DNA of 64,000 bases from an uncultured Roseovarius sp. (GTDB lineage: Bacteria > Pseudomonadota > Alphaproteobacteria > Rhodobacterales > Rhodobacteraceae), in the NCBI GenBank assembly GCA_951812895.1, contig OX638333.1, positions 3,452,001-3,516,000 on the forward strand, in the 5' to 3' direction. The position numbers and the translations under genes are program-made. This document shows, piece by piece, positions 15,426 through 25,606 of the stretch; the first letter of the stretch is position 1; each line of letters starts with the position of its first letter. The notes under the pieces were generated by a model. It was not told the origin of the DNA. It ran no database searches and saw nothing but the letters and a program-made list of their open reading frames with translations.

Positions 15426-16526
15426 TCAGACTGCAGAAATTCCTTGTTCTGGCTTTGGTGCGCGCACATCGCGGAACGCTTGGGCTGTGCTTTCAAACAA
15501 GTCGACAAGAGGCGCAGTATTGGCGTGGCGTCCCGCGAAATAGGCGCCGCGTTCTGCCAGAGATTCGGCCATACGCGGGTCTGCCCCGACCTTGTCGTAC
15601 TTAATTGCCTCGATCCGGCCTACCCAGCCGCGTCTGCGTGCAGTCTGCACAATCAGGCGAAGCCGTTGAATCGCATGTAGTGCGGAATACTGTTCAAGGT
15701 ACTCCATATACTCTTCGACATTGTCCGTATCTTCTTCGGTCAGAATGTCCTGAATTAGTGCGGTCATCATCTCGCCGTCCAGCGGCCAGGATTCATCTGC
15801 GATCAGCCAAGCCAGATCTTCGGCTCCGTGCCGCATACCGCTATACTCCAGATCGAACCAGCGCATCTGTCCGGTCTCATCCAAGGCGGCGTTGCCACAG
15901 CGCGCGTCCCATTTCACAAAGCGGGCAGGGGGCTGCATCATCGCCTCTCCCAGGGCCGAGACATCGATGCCGGGGTCATCAAGGCGCATATCATGTGCAA
16001 ATCTGCTCGCCACAGTAACAAAATGTTTTACCCAACTGCGCGTTTCCCCCAGATGCGGCAGGCTATCGCGCAGGTTGGTTTTTTCTGCTGCACGCTGAAT
16101 ATTCAGCAATCCCTGAACAGCCTTACCGGCAAGCTCTTCTTTCTCTGCAGGATCTCGTGTCGCGTGAATTGCGCGGTTAAGGCGGTTTTTTCCCACGTCG
16201 CTTTGAAAAATAAGCGGTCCGGTACGGCCAAGGATCACCGGCACATCGTCGCAGTATTTCGACAACTGCTGCAGGATACCGGTTTCATGATCATTGCGTT
16301 CGGGATCTTCACGGCAGGTGACGATGATGCTTCGATCTTTCAGGTAAGCTCTTAAACTTCCGCGCAACCGGCCCCCCGGCGCGGTGAGTTTAATGACATC
16401 TTCACCGAAATAGGCTTCTACTTCTGCCAGCACCTGTTTTGGTTTGTAAGGTCCCAGAGCGAAATGCCGTTCTTTGATTTTGCCGTTGGAGCCGTTGGTA
16501 ATGCTGCCGATGACCGTATCCTTCAT
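15426..16526 (-). CDS. Aminoglycoside phosphotransferase-fold protein
   Basis: A 366-aa protein of the APH/choline-kinase-like fold. The catalytic-loop equivalent is KWDARCGN, where kinases of this fold have HxDxxxxN: Asp and Asn are kept but the His position is Lys. The metal-binding segment is WFDLEYSGMRHGAEDLAWL, with Asp in the DFG/DxD position. The N-terminal lobe is hard to align. It probably phosphorylates a small hydroxylated substrate; antibiotic resistance is not implied. The start is placed at ATG 16526, which has GAGG 10 bases upstream, rather than at a TTG ten codons earlier. It has no operon partner. Confidence 0.7.
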   Translation of the reverse strand: MKDTVIGSITNGSNGKIKERHFALGPYKPKQVLAEVEAYFGEDVIKLTAPGGRLRGSLRAYLKDRSIIVTCREDPERNDHETGILQQLSKYCDDVPVILGRTGPLIFQSDVGKNRLNRAIHATRDPAEKEELAGKAVQGLLNIQRAAEKTNLRDSLPHLGETRSWVKHFVTVASRFAHDMRLDDPGIDVSALGEAMMQPPARFVKWDARCGNAALDETGQMRWFDLEYSGMRHGAEDLAWLIADESWPLDGEMMTALIQDILTEEDTDNVEEYMEYLEQYSALHAIQRLRLIVQTARRRGWVGRIEAIKYDKVGADPRMAESLAERGAYFAGRHANTAPLVDLFESTAQAFRDVRAPKPEQGISAV

Positions 16527-17387
16527 CGTATCGGGGCCTCTTTTTTGTTCCAGCAATTCCTATTTCGCGTTTTGGACCAAATTGCGGCGAAACCGCGGCA
16601 TCTCGGCGGGATGAGGCGGCGATTCGGCCGATTCGGGCCATTGATTCGTCACAATCTCCCAAAGTTTGAACACGAAACGAGAACAATCATGAAACCTTTG
16701 CTTTATTGTAAACCTGAAAATTGGCATCCGTACAGTTCGTCAAAATAATTTGACCATTGGTTAACGCCAGATATTGGGCGGGACCAGTCGTTTTGAATTT
16801 GGAAACAATTCGCCTAAAAGATGTATCGATGCGCAGAAGTCGCTGTGTCCAAGATATCAGAATTACAGTTTCAAAAGCTCATATAATTATATGTAAATTA
16901 ACAAAAATACTTAAAATACATCGAGCCCTTTTCATACTAATTGTTGCACATTTGGAAACGCAATTGTGGCGAAAAATACAGGCTGAATTAACGAATTGGT
17001 GTGCATTTCTCCTCTATTGGCACGAGTCGGCAGAAAATTCACGTTCGATAAATTCTTTCGTCATTTGGGCAGCCGCACTAGTTTCAATCTTGTTCATGCG
17101 TAACTGTGAACATCGGCTGGGGGGCAGCCAAACAAAATTTGTGTCTCGTGAGAGATGTGCGTGAAGCGTTAACTGCTGGCGAATTGCCGTCAGCGCCCCC
17201 GGGTCATTTGGGTGCCGTCCCAAGGAAAAGGCACTTCTAAGATCGCAGGGAATAGTTTGGTTCCGATACGCGCATCTCTTCCGAAACACAGGAATAAAAT
17301 TTCGCGGAGCAATCCGCATTTTGGCGCTTCTTGCCTGTGCAAGTTGCGTCTGTGCCAAAAAAGGCCAGTGTGCAAAGGAGTTGTATT
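16527..17387. other. Long AT-rich intergenic region
   Basis: An 861-base stretch between the phosphotransferase-fold gene and the large RTX/Hint gene. Much of 16680-17110 is AT-rich, unlike its surroundings. An open frame at 16757-17164 has no ribosome binding site and no protein-like pattern, so I do not call it. The region probably contains the promoter and control sites of the RTX/Hint gene, but no clear motif stands out. Confidence 0.5.
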
Positions 17388-20300
17388 ATGTCAGGTGGAT
17401 CAAGCGGTAGCGGGGGCTCTGGTGGTAGCGGTGGAAGCAAAGGAACCGGCACCACAACGAATACATATTTTAATGGTGGCGTAAGCACGAGCTCATACAC
17501 ATGGCCCACTTATGGTGGTTCCGGCGGATCTGGTGGTTCTGGTGGAACCGGCGGCACCAAAGGCACTGGCGGCACTAAAGGCACTGGTGGAACCAAAGGC
17601 ACTGGCGGCACCAAAGGTACGGGTGGAACCAAAGGCACCGGCGGCACCAAAGGCACTGGTGGCACCAAAGGCACTGGCGGCACCAAAGGCACTGGTGGAA
17701 CCAAAGGCACTGGCGGCACCAAAGGCACTGGCGGCACCAAAGGCACTGGTGGAACCAAAGGCACTGGTGGAACCAAAGGCACTGGCGGCACCAAAGGCAC
17801 TGGTGGAACCAAAGGCACTGGCGGCACCAAAGGCACTGGTGGAACCAAAGGCACTGGTGGCACCAAAGGCACTGGTGGAACCAAAGGCACTGGCGGCACC
17901 AAAGGCACTGGTGGAACCAAAGGCACTGGCGGCACCAAAGGTACGGGTGGAACCAAAGGCACCAAGGGTACAGGTGGCACCAAAGGCACCGGTGGTACAG
18001 TTGGCAAACCTACAGGCCCGAACGGCTATGTTGAAGGTACAGCGGGCGCAGATGCGATCCTGCCGGGTTACACCGACGCTGACGGCGACTCGGTTGATGC
18101 AAATGATGCCCTGCTGCCGGGAGAGTTCGGCGACGACGATATCATTCTTGCCTATAGCGGTAATGACACCATTGACGCAGATGATGGCGACGACGAAGTT
18201 TATGCAGGCAACGGCGATGACGTTGTCGAAGGCGGATCCGGTGATGACCTGATCTTTGGTGACAGCGATCTTGATGGCGCCCCGGTCCCATCGGTTCGTG
18301 AAAGCTTTGAGTGGGATAAAGCTCCTGATCCGAACGGGCCAAATCCGATCGAAGATGGCGACGCTCTGAGTGGTTTCACCCAGGACACAGGCAACGTTGA
18401 CGTCACGTTCACTGTTCTGCAGGAAACCGGCGCGACAGATACGACATTTGCCTCGAACGCTCAGAATGTGTCTGACGTTGTGACTGATGGCGGTCCGGCT
18501 GACGACAACAGCTCGCTCTCAAGTATCCTGAACGGCAACGGTAACGACGGCGACTATCAGCTCGAGTTTTCGGAAGAAGTGACTGATGCCTGCTTCCGGA
18601 TCAACGATCTGGATGGCGACGGAGTTGTCAAAGTGACCGCATTCGATGCGGATGGCAACGAAATCGATATTAACCTTACGGCCGGGTCTAACCTGAGCGT
18701 CTCGGGCAATACCGTTGAAAGCAATGGCGGTTACCTCGAAGACACCAGTGACGAATACTCCGTCCTGGTGGATATCCCTGGTCCGGTTGCCAAAATTGTG
18801 ATCGAGCATGATCAGGATGGTAACAACAACTCCGGAATCAACGTAACGGACGTGTTTTTCGACGCACCGCTTCCGATGAGCGGCATGCCAGGTGACGACA
18901 ATCTTTCTGGCGATGATGGCGAAGACACGATCTTTGGCGAAGCTGGCGATGACACGATCACCGGTGGCGCAGATGCCGACGTTCTGTCAGGTGGCGCAGA
19001 CCGCGACCTGTTCATCGGCGGTGACGATGGCGATCAGGTGGATGGCGGAACCGACGGTAATGACGTCGACACGCTTGATCTGAGTGCTCAGGGCCCGCTG
19101 CGGATTGTTAACGAAACCGTTGATGCAGACGGCGACTCGACCTCTGGTACAGTCGAATTCCTGGATAACGATGACAATGTTATCGGTTCGATGGACTTCA
19201 CCGAAATCGAGCGCATCATTCTGCCACCGAATACGGAACCGACTGCCAATGACGATGCTGTTTCAGGTGATGAAGACACCGTGATCAGTGGCAACGTGAT
19301 TGATAACGACAGCGATCCTGAAGGTGACACACTTACAGTGATCAGCAACACGGATCCGTCGAATGGTTCGGTTGTTGTGAATGGTGACGGTTCGTTTGAT
19401 TACACACCTGATCCGGATTTCAACGGCGTCGACAGCTTCACCTACACCGTTTCTGACGGCAATGGTGGGACAGATACGGCAACTGTTGATCTGACGGTTA
19501 ACCCGGTGAATGATCCCCCGGATGCAGTTAACGACGTTGCGGTGACCGATGAAGAGACGCCTGTTACGATTGATGTATTGGCGAATGACACGGATGTTGA
19601 TGGAGATGTTCTGACGATCACGGGGGCCTCGGTTCCTGCGGCGCAGGGTACGGTTTCGATTGTCTCGGACGAGCTTGTTTACACCCCTGCGACCGATTTC
19701 ACCGGTACGGCCACGATTTCCTACAGCATTTCCGATGGGAATGGCGGCACAGACGTTGCCGAGGTCGAGGTGATGGTAAACAACATCAACGATGCGCCGA
19801 CTGCGAATGATGACATTGCGTCGACGGATGAAGATGTACCGGTTGTTGTTGATCTGACGGGCAATGATACTGATCCGGATGGTGACCCGCTGACGGTGAC
19901 CTCTGTGAGTGTCGATCCGGCTGAGGGCACAGTTGTTGATAATGGTGACGGGACAGCGACGTTTACCCCTGCGCCGAACTTCAACGGGCCTGCGACGATC
20001 ACTTACAGCATTACCGACGGCAATGGCGGCTCTGACACCGGCGAGGCTCTGGTCAGTGTTGGTGCGGCGCAGGATGCGCCGGTTGCCAATGATGATGCGG
20101 TGACGACGGATGAGGATACGCCGGTTACGATTGATGTGCTGGCCAATGACAGCGATCCCGATGGCGATCCGCTGACCATTGTTGGTGCGATGGCTGATCC
20201 GGCCGAAGGCACGGTTGCAATTGTCGGCAATGAGCTGGTCTTTACACCGGCGGCGGACTTCAACGGCACAGCGACGCTCAGCTACACCATTTCTGATGGC

Positions 20301-22856
20301 AATGGCGGCACCGACAGTGCGGATGTCACGGTTACGGTTGATCCGGTCAACGATGCACCGATTGCGGTTGATGACATTGAGACGACGGATGAGGATGTTC
20401 CGGTTGTTGTTGATCTGCTGGGCAATGATGTTGATCCGGATGGGGATCCTCTGGCGATTTCTTCGCTGGATGTTGACCCGGCTGAAGGCTCGGTTGTGGA
20501 CAATGGGGACGGCACGGTGACCTTTACGCCTGCGCCGGACTTCAATGGTCCTGCGACGATCACCTACACGGTGACCGACGGCAATGGCGGCAGCGATACC
20601 GGCGAGGCTGTGGTCAGTGTGGGTGCGGTCAACGATGCACCGATTGCCAATGACGACACCGGCAACACCGATCAGGGCACACCTGTAACCGTCGACGTGA
20701 TCGCCAATGACAGCGATCCTGACGGTGATCCGATCGAGGTGATCTCGGCCACGGTTCCTGTGAGCCAGGGTACAGTTGTCAACAACAATGACGGCACGGT
20801 GACCTTCACGCCCGCCCCGGCCTTTGTCGGCACGGCGGTTGTCACCTACACGATCAGTGACGGCAATGGTCTGACCGATACGGCGGATGTGACCATCGAG
20901 GTGGCAGATGTTGTCGGCCCGGTTGATGGTCTGGACAGTGGCGAGGACATGGATCCCGGCTACACCGACCTTCAGGGTGACATGATCGACGGCTCTGACG
21001 GCGATGATGACACGATCTTTGGCAATGACGGGAATGACACGATCGACAGCGGTGTTGGCGACGACACGGTTGATGGTGGCAGCGGCGACGATGTCTTTGA
21101 GATCAACGAAGAAGGCGACGGCATCGACAATGATGTGATCATCGGCGGCGAGACCGGCGAGGATGAGGGCGACACGATCGACACCTCGGATATCGATGAC
21201 GATCTGGAAGTGATCTTCACCGATCCCGAAGAGGGCACGATCGACGACGGCACCGACACAACAGAGTTCGAAGAGATCGAGAACATCATCCTTGGCGATG
21301 GCGACGACACGGTCGAAGGCTCTGACGGCGACGAGAATGTCAGCACCGGTGGCGGCAGCGATACCGTTGACGGGGATGATGGCGATGACTTCATCGACAC
21401 ATCTGCCGGTGGCATTCCGCTGCCAGACCGTGGCTTTGACGGCTATGGTCCGGTGCCTGCGATCCCGATGGATGCCGATCCCAACGATGACCGTGATACG
21501 GTTGACGGCGGTGCCGGCAACGACACGATCATCACCGGCGACGATGATGACTTTATCCGCGGCGGCGACGGCAACGATGTGATCGATGCGGGTCTCGATG
21601 ATGACACGGTGCGTGCGGGCGATGATGACGACCTGATCATCGGTGGCGAAGGCTCTGACCTTCTGGCCGGCCAGGATGGAGACGATACCATCTATGGTGG
21701 TCTCGGACCCAGTGTTCCGGATGGGGCCAATATCCCCGATGACGGCTCCGGCCCGTTTGGCCCGGATCCGGACCCGACCAACGGGATGGACACGATCGAC
21801 GGTGGCGAAGGCAATGACCTGATCTTTGGTGAGGATGACGACGATGTCATCACCGCCGGTGAAGGCAATGACACCGTGGATGGCGGCATCGACGACGACT
21901 CGATCCGCGGCCAGGACGGCGATGACGTTCTGATCGGCGGCCAGGGTGACGACACTGTCCTGGGTGGCAACGGCAACGACATCATCGAAGGTGGTGAAGG
22001 CGTCGATGACCTGCAGGGCCGTGCCGACCGGGATGAGTTCATCATCAATGACCGCGAGGATGCCTATGGCGACACGGTCGACGGCGGCACCGGTGATACC
22101 GGCGAAGGCGACGTTGACACGCTGGATCTCACCGGTCTCGGGCCGCTCCGGATTGTCAATGAGACGACCGATGCGGATGGCGACAGTACCTCTGGTACGG
22201 TTGAGTTCCTCGACGGTATCGGTGGTCCGGTTGTGGGCTCGATGGAGTTCCGCGAGATCGAGAACCTGATCCCCTGCTTTACGCCGGGTACGGTGATCGC
22301 GACCCGCAGTGGCGAACGTCTGGTCGAGGATCTGCAGGTTGGTGACCGGGTGATCACCCGCGACAACGGGCTGCAGGAAATCCGCTGGATCGGCCGCCGC
22401 GACCTCAAGGGTCCCGAACTGATCAGGGCACCGCATCTGCGGCCCGTTCTGATCCGTGCCGGATCTCTGGGTCAGGGCCTGCCGTTGCGCGACATGCTGG
22501 TCAGCCCGCAACACCGGATGCTGATCAACAACAGCGAAACGGCGCTCTATTTTGAGGACCGTGAAGTGCTGGCGGCAGCCAAACACCTGACCGGCTTTGA
22601 CGGGGTCGACAGTGTCGAGGCGAGCGATGTGAGCTATATCCACATCATGTTCGACCAGCACGAAGTGGTTCTGTCCAACGGATCCTGGAGCGAAAGCTTC
22701 CAGCCCGGCGACCAGATCCTCGACGGAATGGGTGACGCACAACGGGACGAAATCTTCGACCTCTTCCCCGAACTGCGCAACACTGAAGGCCTCAAAGCAT
22801 ACCAGGCCGCACGCAGATCACTCAAAAAACACGAAGCTAAACTGCTTCTGAAATAA
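17388..22856 (+). CDS. Giant RTX/cadherin-like protein with C-terminal Hint domain
   Basis: A 1,822-aa acidic protein, probably secreted by a type I system and surface-associated. In order: Gly/Ser-rich N-terminus; about 24 TKGTGG hexapeptides (roughly 56-202) from an 18-bp minisatellite; a short RTX block (GNDTIDADDGDDEVYAGNGDD, about 255-275); a domain of unknown type (300-495); more RTX; six cadherin-like (tandem-95) repeats of about 93 residues (roughly 615-1180), each opening like PTANDDIASTDEDVP; a long RTX block; and a Hint_2 domain from Cys1630 (CFTPGTVIATRSGERL) to the end. The start at 17388 has AAGGAG 7 bases upstream. Hint domains can self-cleave; this is known of the fold, not shown here. 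Confidence 0.9.
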   Translation: MSGGSSGSGGSGGSGGSKGTGTTTNTYFNGGVSTSSYTWPTYGGSGGSGGSGGTGGTKGTGGTKGTGGTKGTGGTKGTGGTKGTGGTKGTGGTKGTGGTKGTGGTKGTGGTKGTGGTKGTGGTKGTGGTKGTGGTKGTGGTKGTGGTKGTGGTKGTGGTKGTGGTKGTGGTKGTGGTKGTGGTKGTGGTKGTKGTGGTKGTGGTVGKPTGPNGYVEGTAGADAILPGYTDADGDSVDANDALLPGEFGDDDIILAYSGNDTIDADDGDDEVYAGNGDDVVEGGSGDDLIFGDSDLDGAPVPSVRESFEWDKAPDPNGPNPIEDGDALSGFTQDTGNVDVTFTVLQETGATDTTFASNAQNVSDVVTDGGPADDNSSLSSILNGNGNDGDYQLEFSEEVTDACFRINDLDGDGVVKVTAFDADGNEIDINLTAGSNLSVSGNTVESNGGYLEDTSDEYSVLVDIPGPVAKIVIEHDQDGNNNSGINVTDVFFDAPLPMSGMPGDDNLSGDDGEDTIFGEAGDDTITGGADADVLSGGADRDLFIGGDDGDQVDGGTDGNDVDTLDLSAQGPLRIVNETVDADGDSTSGTVEFLDNDDNVIGSMDFTEIERIILPPNTEPTANDDAVSGDEDTVISGNVIDNDSDPEGDTLTVISNTDPSNGSVVVNGDGSFDYTPDPDFNGVDSFTYTVSDGNGGTDTATVDLTVNPVNDPPDAVNDVAVTDEETPVTIDVLANDTDVDGDVLTITGASVPAAQGTVSIVSDELVYTPATDFTGTATISYSISDGNGGTDVAEVEVMVNNINDAPTANDDIASTDEDVPVVVDLTGNDTDPDGDPLTVTSVSVDPAEGTVVDNGDGTATFTPAPNFNGPATITYSITDGNGGSDTGEALVSVGAAQDAPVANDDAVTTDEDTPVTIDVLANDSDPDGDPLTIVGAMADPAEGTVAIVGNELVFTPAADFNGTATLSYTISDGNGGTDSADVTVTVDPVNDAPIAVDDIETTDEDVPVVVDLLGNDVDPDGDPLAISSLDVDPAEGSVVDNGDGTVTFTPAPDFNGPATITYTVTDGNGGSDTGEAVVSVGAVNDAPIANDDTGNTDQGTPVTVDVIANDSDPDGDPIEVISATVPVSQGTVVNNNDGTVTFTPAPAFVGTAVVTYTISDGNGLTDTADVTIEVADVVGPVDGLDSGEDMDPGYTDLQGDMIDGSDGDDDTIFGNDGNDTIDSGVGDDTVDGGSGDDVFEINEEGDGIDNDVIIGGETGEDEGDTIDTSDIDDDLEVIFTDPEEGTIDDGTDTTEFEEIENIILGDGDDTVEGSDGDENVSTGGGSDTVDGDDGDDFIDTSAGGIPLPDRGFDGYGPVPAIPMDADPNDDRDTVDGGAGNDTIITGDDDDFIRGGDGNDVIDAGLDDDTVRAGDDDDLIIGGEGSDLLAGQDGDDTIYGGLGPSVPDGANIPDDGSGPFGPDPDPTNGMDTIDGGEGNDLIFGEDDDDVITAGEGNDTVDGGIDDDSIRGQDGDDVLIGGQGDDTVLGGNGNDIIEGGEGVDDLQGRADRDEFIINDREDAYGDTVDGGTGDTGEGDVDTLDLTGLGPLRIVNETTDADGDSTSGTVEFLDGIGGPVVGSMEFREIENLIPCFTPGTVIATRSGERLVEDLQVGDRVITRDNGLQEIRWIGRRDLKGPELIRAPHLRPVLIRAGSLGQGLPLRDMLVSPQHRMLINNSETALYFEDREVLAAAKHLTGFDGVDSVEASDVSYIHIMFDQHEVVLSNGSWSESFQPGDQILDGMGDAQRDEIFDLFPELRNTEGLKAYQAARRSLKKHEAKLLLK
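17552..17993 (+). repeat. 18-bp minisatellite encoding TKGTGG
   Basis: About 24 tandem copies of an 18-bp unit of the type GGCACCAAAGGCACTGGT, with synonymous GGAACC/GGCACC and GGT/GGC variants that alternate in larger blocks. One shortened unit (TKG TKGTGG) occurs near the end. The unit is a multiple of three, so copy-number change would lengthen or shorten the protein without breaking the frame. The antisense strand shows a mirrored open frame that is only a shadow. Confidence 0.95.
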
Positions 22857-22940
22857 ACCAGGTTTGCAGCCTGTCGGTCCGCGGATGCGGGCCGACGACC
22901 CTCGAAATCGGTCGTGGGGCTGTTCCGGTTTCGAATAAAA

Positions 22941-22967
22941 CAACCCCGGTCGCACAGGCCGGGGTTG
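22941..22967 (+). terminator. Hairpin terminator after the RTX/Hint gene
   Basis: CAACCCCGG and CCGGGGTTG form a perfect 9-bp stem with a 9-base loop about 85 bases after the stop codon. AAAA precedes it and TTAAC follows, so the U-tract is better on the minus strand than on the plus strand. It may work in both directions. Confidence 0.6.
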
Positions 22968-23122
22968 TTAACATTGAACCAGCCTGCCCCTCGCGATCAG
23001 AACTGCGTCATTCCCGCTGAGTTTCCCCGTTTTAAAAATTTGCTCAGTGGCTAAATCCGAAAGGATCCCGACAGCACCTGCCAGTGCATGTTTCATGTCG
23101 GAGCGTAAAGAGGGGGCGTGTT

Positions 23123-24887
23123 TTGGCGACGATACCAGGAACATCAGGAAACGATACACTTGAAGGCACCAATGATTCCGATTTTATCACCGGTTTCGAA
23201 GGGGTTGACCGTATTTCAGGTGAGGGCGGAGATGACAGCATTCTTGGCGGCAGCGGCCGGGATGTCCTGTTCGGCGATGCGGGCGAGGGTACCTCTTTGG
23301 GCTCCGACGCCTCGCCTTTGGTGCTCAGTATCGGCAATCTGGTCTCAGATAGTTCTACCGGCAACAACAATGCGCAAGTTGATGACTTTGCGGTCTATTC
23401 GGATGTGGCGCAGTTGGAGGATGGCACCTCAATCTCGGCCCGTCTGATACTGACCGGGGTCAGCGACCCGGGGTTGGATGTGGATTTGTCAGGTGGCGGC
23501 GGGTTCGAAATTCTACTCAACGGCGGATTTGATAACTCCATGGTCGGGGAAACCGCGAGTTTCCGGCTGGAATTTTTTGATCCGGTCACCGGCGATGCGG
23601 TTGCGCTGAATTCAACGGCCACGATCAACGATTTGGACCGAAACAGCCCCGGTGACCAGGAATCCGTCACCATTGATGCCGGCAGTTTCACCAGTTTCGC
23701 CACCTCCTCTGACAGTTCAGTTGCGCTGACCACGACCGGCGGCACAGTGAACGCGGCAGGAACTGAAACCAATTCTCCCTCGGATCAGGATGCCTGGTTT
23801 TCGGCGGAGTTTGAAAACCGCGAATTTATTGAATTTACACTGGAAACCCGCTCGACCCAATCCGGTTTCAGCTTTAGCGGTGATCTGATTGACGATCCTG
23901 TTGTCACCCCGTTCGAGGAAGGCGGATGATACAATCCGCGGCGGCGCCAACGCCGATGAGATCTTTGGCCAGGGCGGTAATGACAGCCTGTCGGGCGATG
24001 GCGGTGATGACACGGTAATGGGCGGCACTGGCGAGGATACGATTCTCGCCGGGCCCGGCGATGATCTGCTGTTTGGCGGAACCGAATCTGACCTCTTTCT
24101 TGCCACCGACCCCGGCAATCACACCATCGTGGGGGGCGAGGATGCGGATGGGTTAGATATTGATGTCATCGACTTGTCCGGCGTCAACGCCCGCAAGATC
24201 CTGACCGATCCCGAAGCTGGCTTTATCGAATATCTCGATGGCGCGGGCAACGTCACGCACACGGCTGAGTTTTCGGAAATTGAGAGGGTGATTTGCTTTA
24301 CCCCCGGTACGCTTATCGCGACACCTTTGGGTGTTCGGCCGGTCGAGGGGCTAAGCACGGGTGACCGCGTCATTACCCGCGACAACGGGTTGCAGGTGAT
24401 CCGCTGGACGGGTCACCGGGTGCTAAGCCGGGCTGAGTTGGTTGCAAACCCGGCGTTGCAGCCGGTGTTAGTCCGAATAGGCGCTTTGGGGGCGGGCGCG
24501 CCGGAAACTGATTTGCTGGTCAGTCCCAACCACCGGATGCTGCTGACTTCTGAACAGGCGCATCTAATGTTTGGTGAGCATGAAGTATTGGTGGCGGCCA
24601 AGCACCTGACCGGTCTGGACGGTGTGGCTCATGCTGTCGTGCGTGGTGTCAGTTATCTGCATATCCTATTTGACCGGCATGAGGTGGTGTTGGCAAATGG
24701 CGCCTGGTCTGAAAGCTTTCAGCCCGGAGAATATGCGTTGAACGGTTTGGCCCGGAACACCCGGGACGAAATCCTGTCCCTCTTTCCAGAGCTGGAACAT
24801 CTGAACGAACAACGTTCTTTTGCGGCGGCACGGTTATCGCTTAAGGCGCATGAAGCGCGGCTTTTGGTGCATGAGGTCAATGGTTAA
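23123..24887 (+). pseudogene. RTX/Hint-domain protein, frameshifted
   Basis: A shorter relative of the 17.4 kb gene (about 588 residues if repaired), broken near 23925. The first frame (23123-23929) starts at a TTG with GAGGGGG 6 bases upstream. It encodes RTX repeats (GTSGNDTLEGTNDSDFI, GEGGDDSILGG) and a beta-rich domain, then stops after TPFEEGG. The next frame resumes at once with ADDTIRGGANADEIFGQGGND, more RTX, and a full Hint_2 domain beginning CFTPGTLIATPLGVRPVEGL. One extra or two missing bases explain the break. It could be a true mutation, programmed frameshifting or a sequencing error. The Hint region is strongly similar to that of the larger neighbour. Confidence 0.8.
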
Positions 24888-25489
24888 GACCGGGCGGCGC
24901 GCCACACGGACCAGTCTTCAGGTGTATCCAGATCGGTGGTGGCGCGATTGCCGGGAAGGGGGTGCAGGCGCACCGTTTCGTTTTTAACAATATCTCTTGC
25001 GCCGCAATCTCCGCTAATGCCTTTGAGGGTTTCAAACAGGCGTGCCGGCAAAATGACCGGATGGCCCGCACGACCCGCCTGATTTGTGGCGCGCAACACT
25101 GTATCTGGATTCTGCAAAAAGGATTCTGCCATAGCGATCAGATCGTTGACCTCAATCTCCGGCATGTCTGCCAACAGGATAATCAATCCGGCGGCGCTTT
25201 GCGACTGCGCCCAACTGGCCCCGATCCGCATTGAGGCTGCCAACCCCTCGCTGGCTCTGGGTACCTCCTTGAGTGTTACATCTGCATTGGCCAGCGCCGA
25301 TCGCCGGGCTTTGGCTGCCGGTGGCAAAGTCACTAAAGTGGGTAAGCCGGTTGCCTGCGCTATCATGGCCTGACGAGAGATAAGTGGCAGATTATCAACA
25401 ACTTCCAGAAGCTTGTCCCGCCCGCGCATCCGCGAAGATTGCCCCGCAGCCGGGATCAGAATTACCAGCCTATCAGTCAAGACTACCAC
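24884..25489 (-). CDS. MocA/MobA-like molybdenum cofactor nucleotidyltransferase
   Basis: A 201-aa NTP-transferase of the MobA-like family (MocA type, which links CTP or GTP to molybdopterin cofactor). The N-terminal nucleotide-binding loop is LIPAAGQSSRMRGRDKLLE (about 11-29). Later motifs are LLADMPEIEVNDL, with the metal-binding Asp, and GRAGHPVILPARLF, both typical. The start is GTG 25489 with AAGG upstream. Its stop overlaps that of the convergent Hint gene. There is no xanthine dehydrogenase or other Mo enzyme beside it here, so the target enzyme is unknown. Confidence 0.8.
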   Translation of the reverse strand: MVVLTDRLVILIPAAGQSSRMRGRDKLLEVVDNLPLISRQAMIAQATGLPTLVTLPPAAKARRSALANADVTLKEVPRASEGLAASMRIGASWAQSQSAAGLIILLADMPEIEVNDLIAMAESFLQNPDTVLRATNQAGRAGHPVILPARLFETLKGISGDCGARDIVKNETVRLHPLPGNRATTDLDTPEDWSVWRAARS

Positions 25490-25606
25490 CTTAGTTGCAT
25501 GGCCAATTCACAAGATGGCCAATACTTCATTTTGCTGAAATTACTCCCGCCGTAGGCGGCACACCAGTCATAATTCAGCAGTATCTAGGGGCAAAACACG
25601 ACCACC

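Noticed and set aside
15426-16526. Reading the phosphotransferase-fold protein as an antibiotic-resistance gene
   Set aside because: Only the general fold motifs are present, the catalytic-loop His is replaced, and there is no mobile or resistance context around it.
16757-17164. A 135-codon frame in the AT-rich spacer before the RTX/Hint gene
   Set aside because: No ribosome binding site, no recognisable pattern and odd amino-acid content; more likely non-coding.
17552-17993. Possible CRISPR array because of regular short repeats
   Set aside because: Repeat units are contiguous with no unique spacers, encode a clean hexapeptide in frame and lie inside a gene.
17510-18007. Minus-strand frame of PPVPLV repeats
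   Set aside because: Exact antisense of the TKGTGG minisatellite; no upstream signal.
19263-22742. A 1,159-codon open frame on the minus strand opposite the RTX/cadherin region
   Set aside because: It mirrors the biased Asp/Gly/Thr codons of the real gene. It has no ribosome binding site, no domain and a repetitive Arg/Ile/Val/Asn content that follows the plus-strand repeats.
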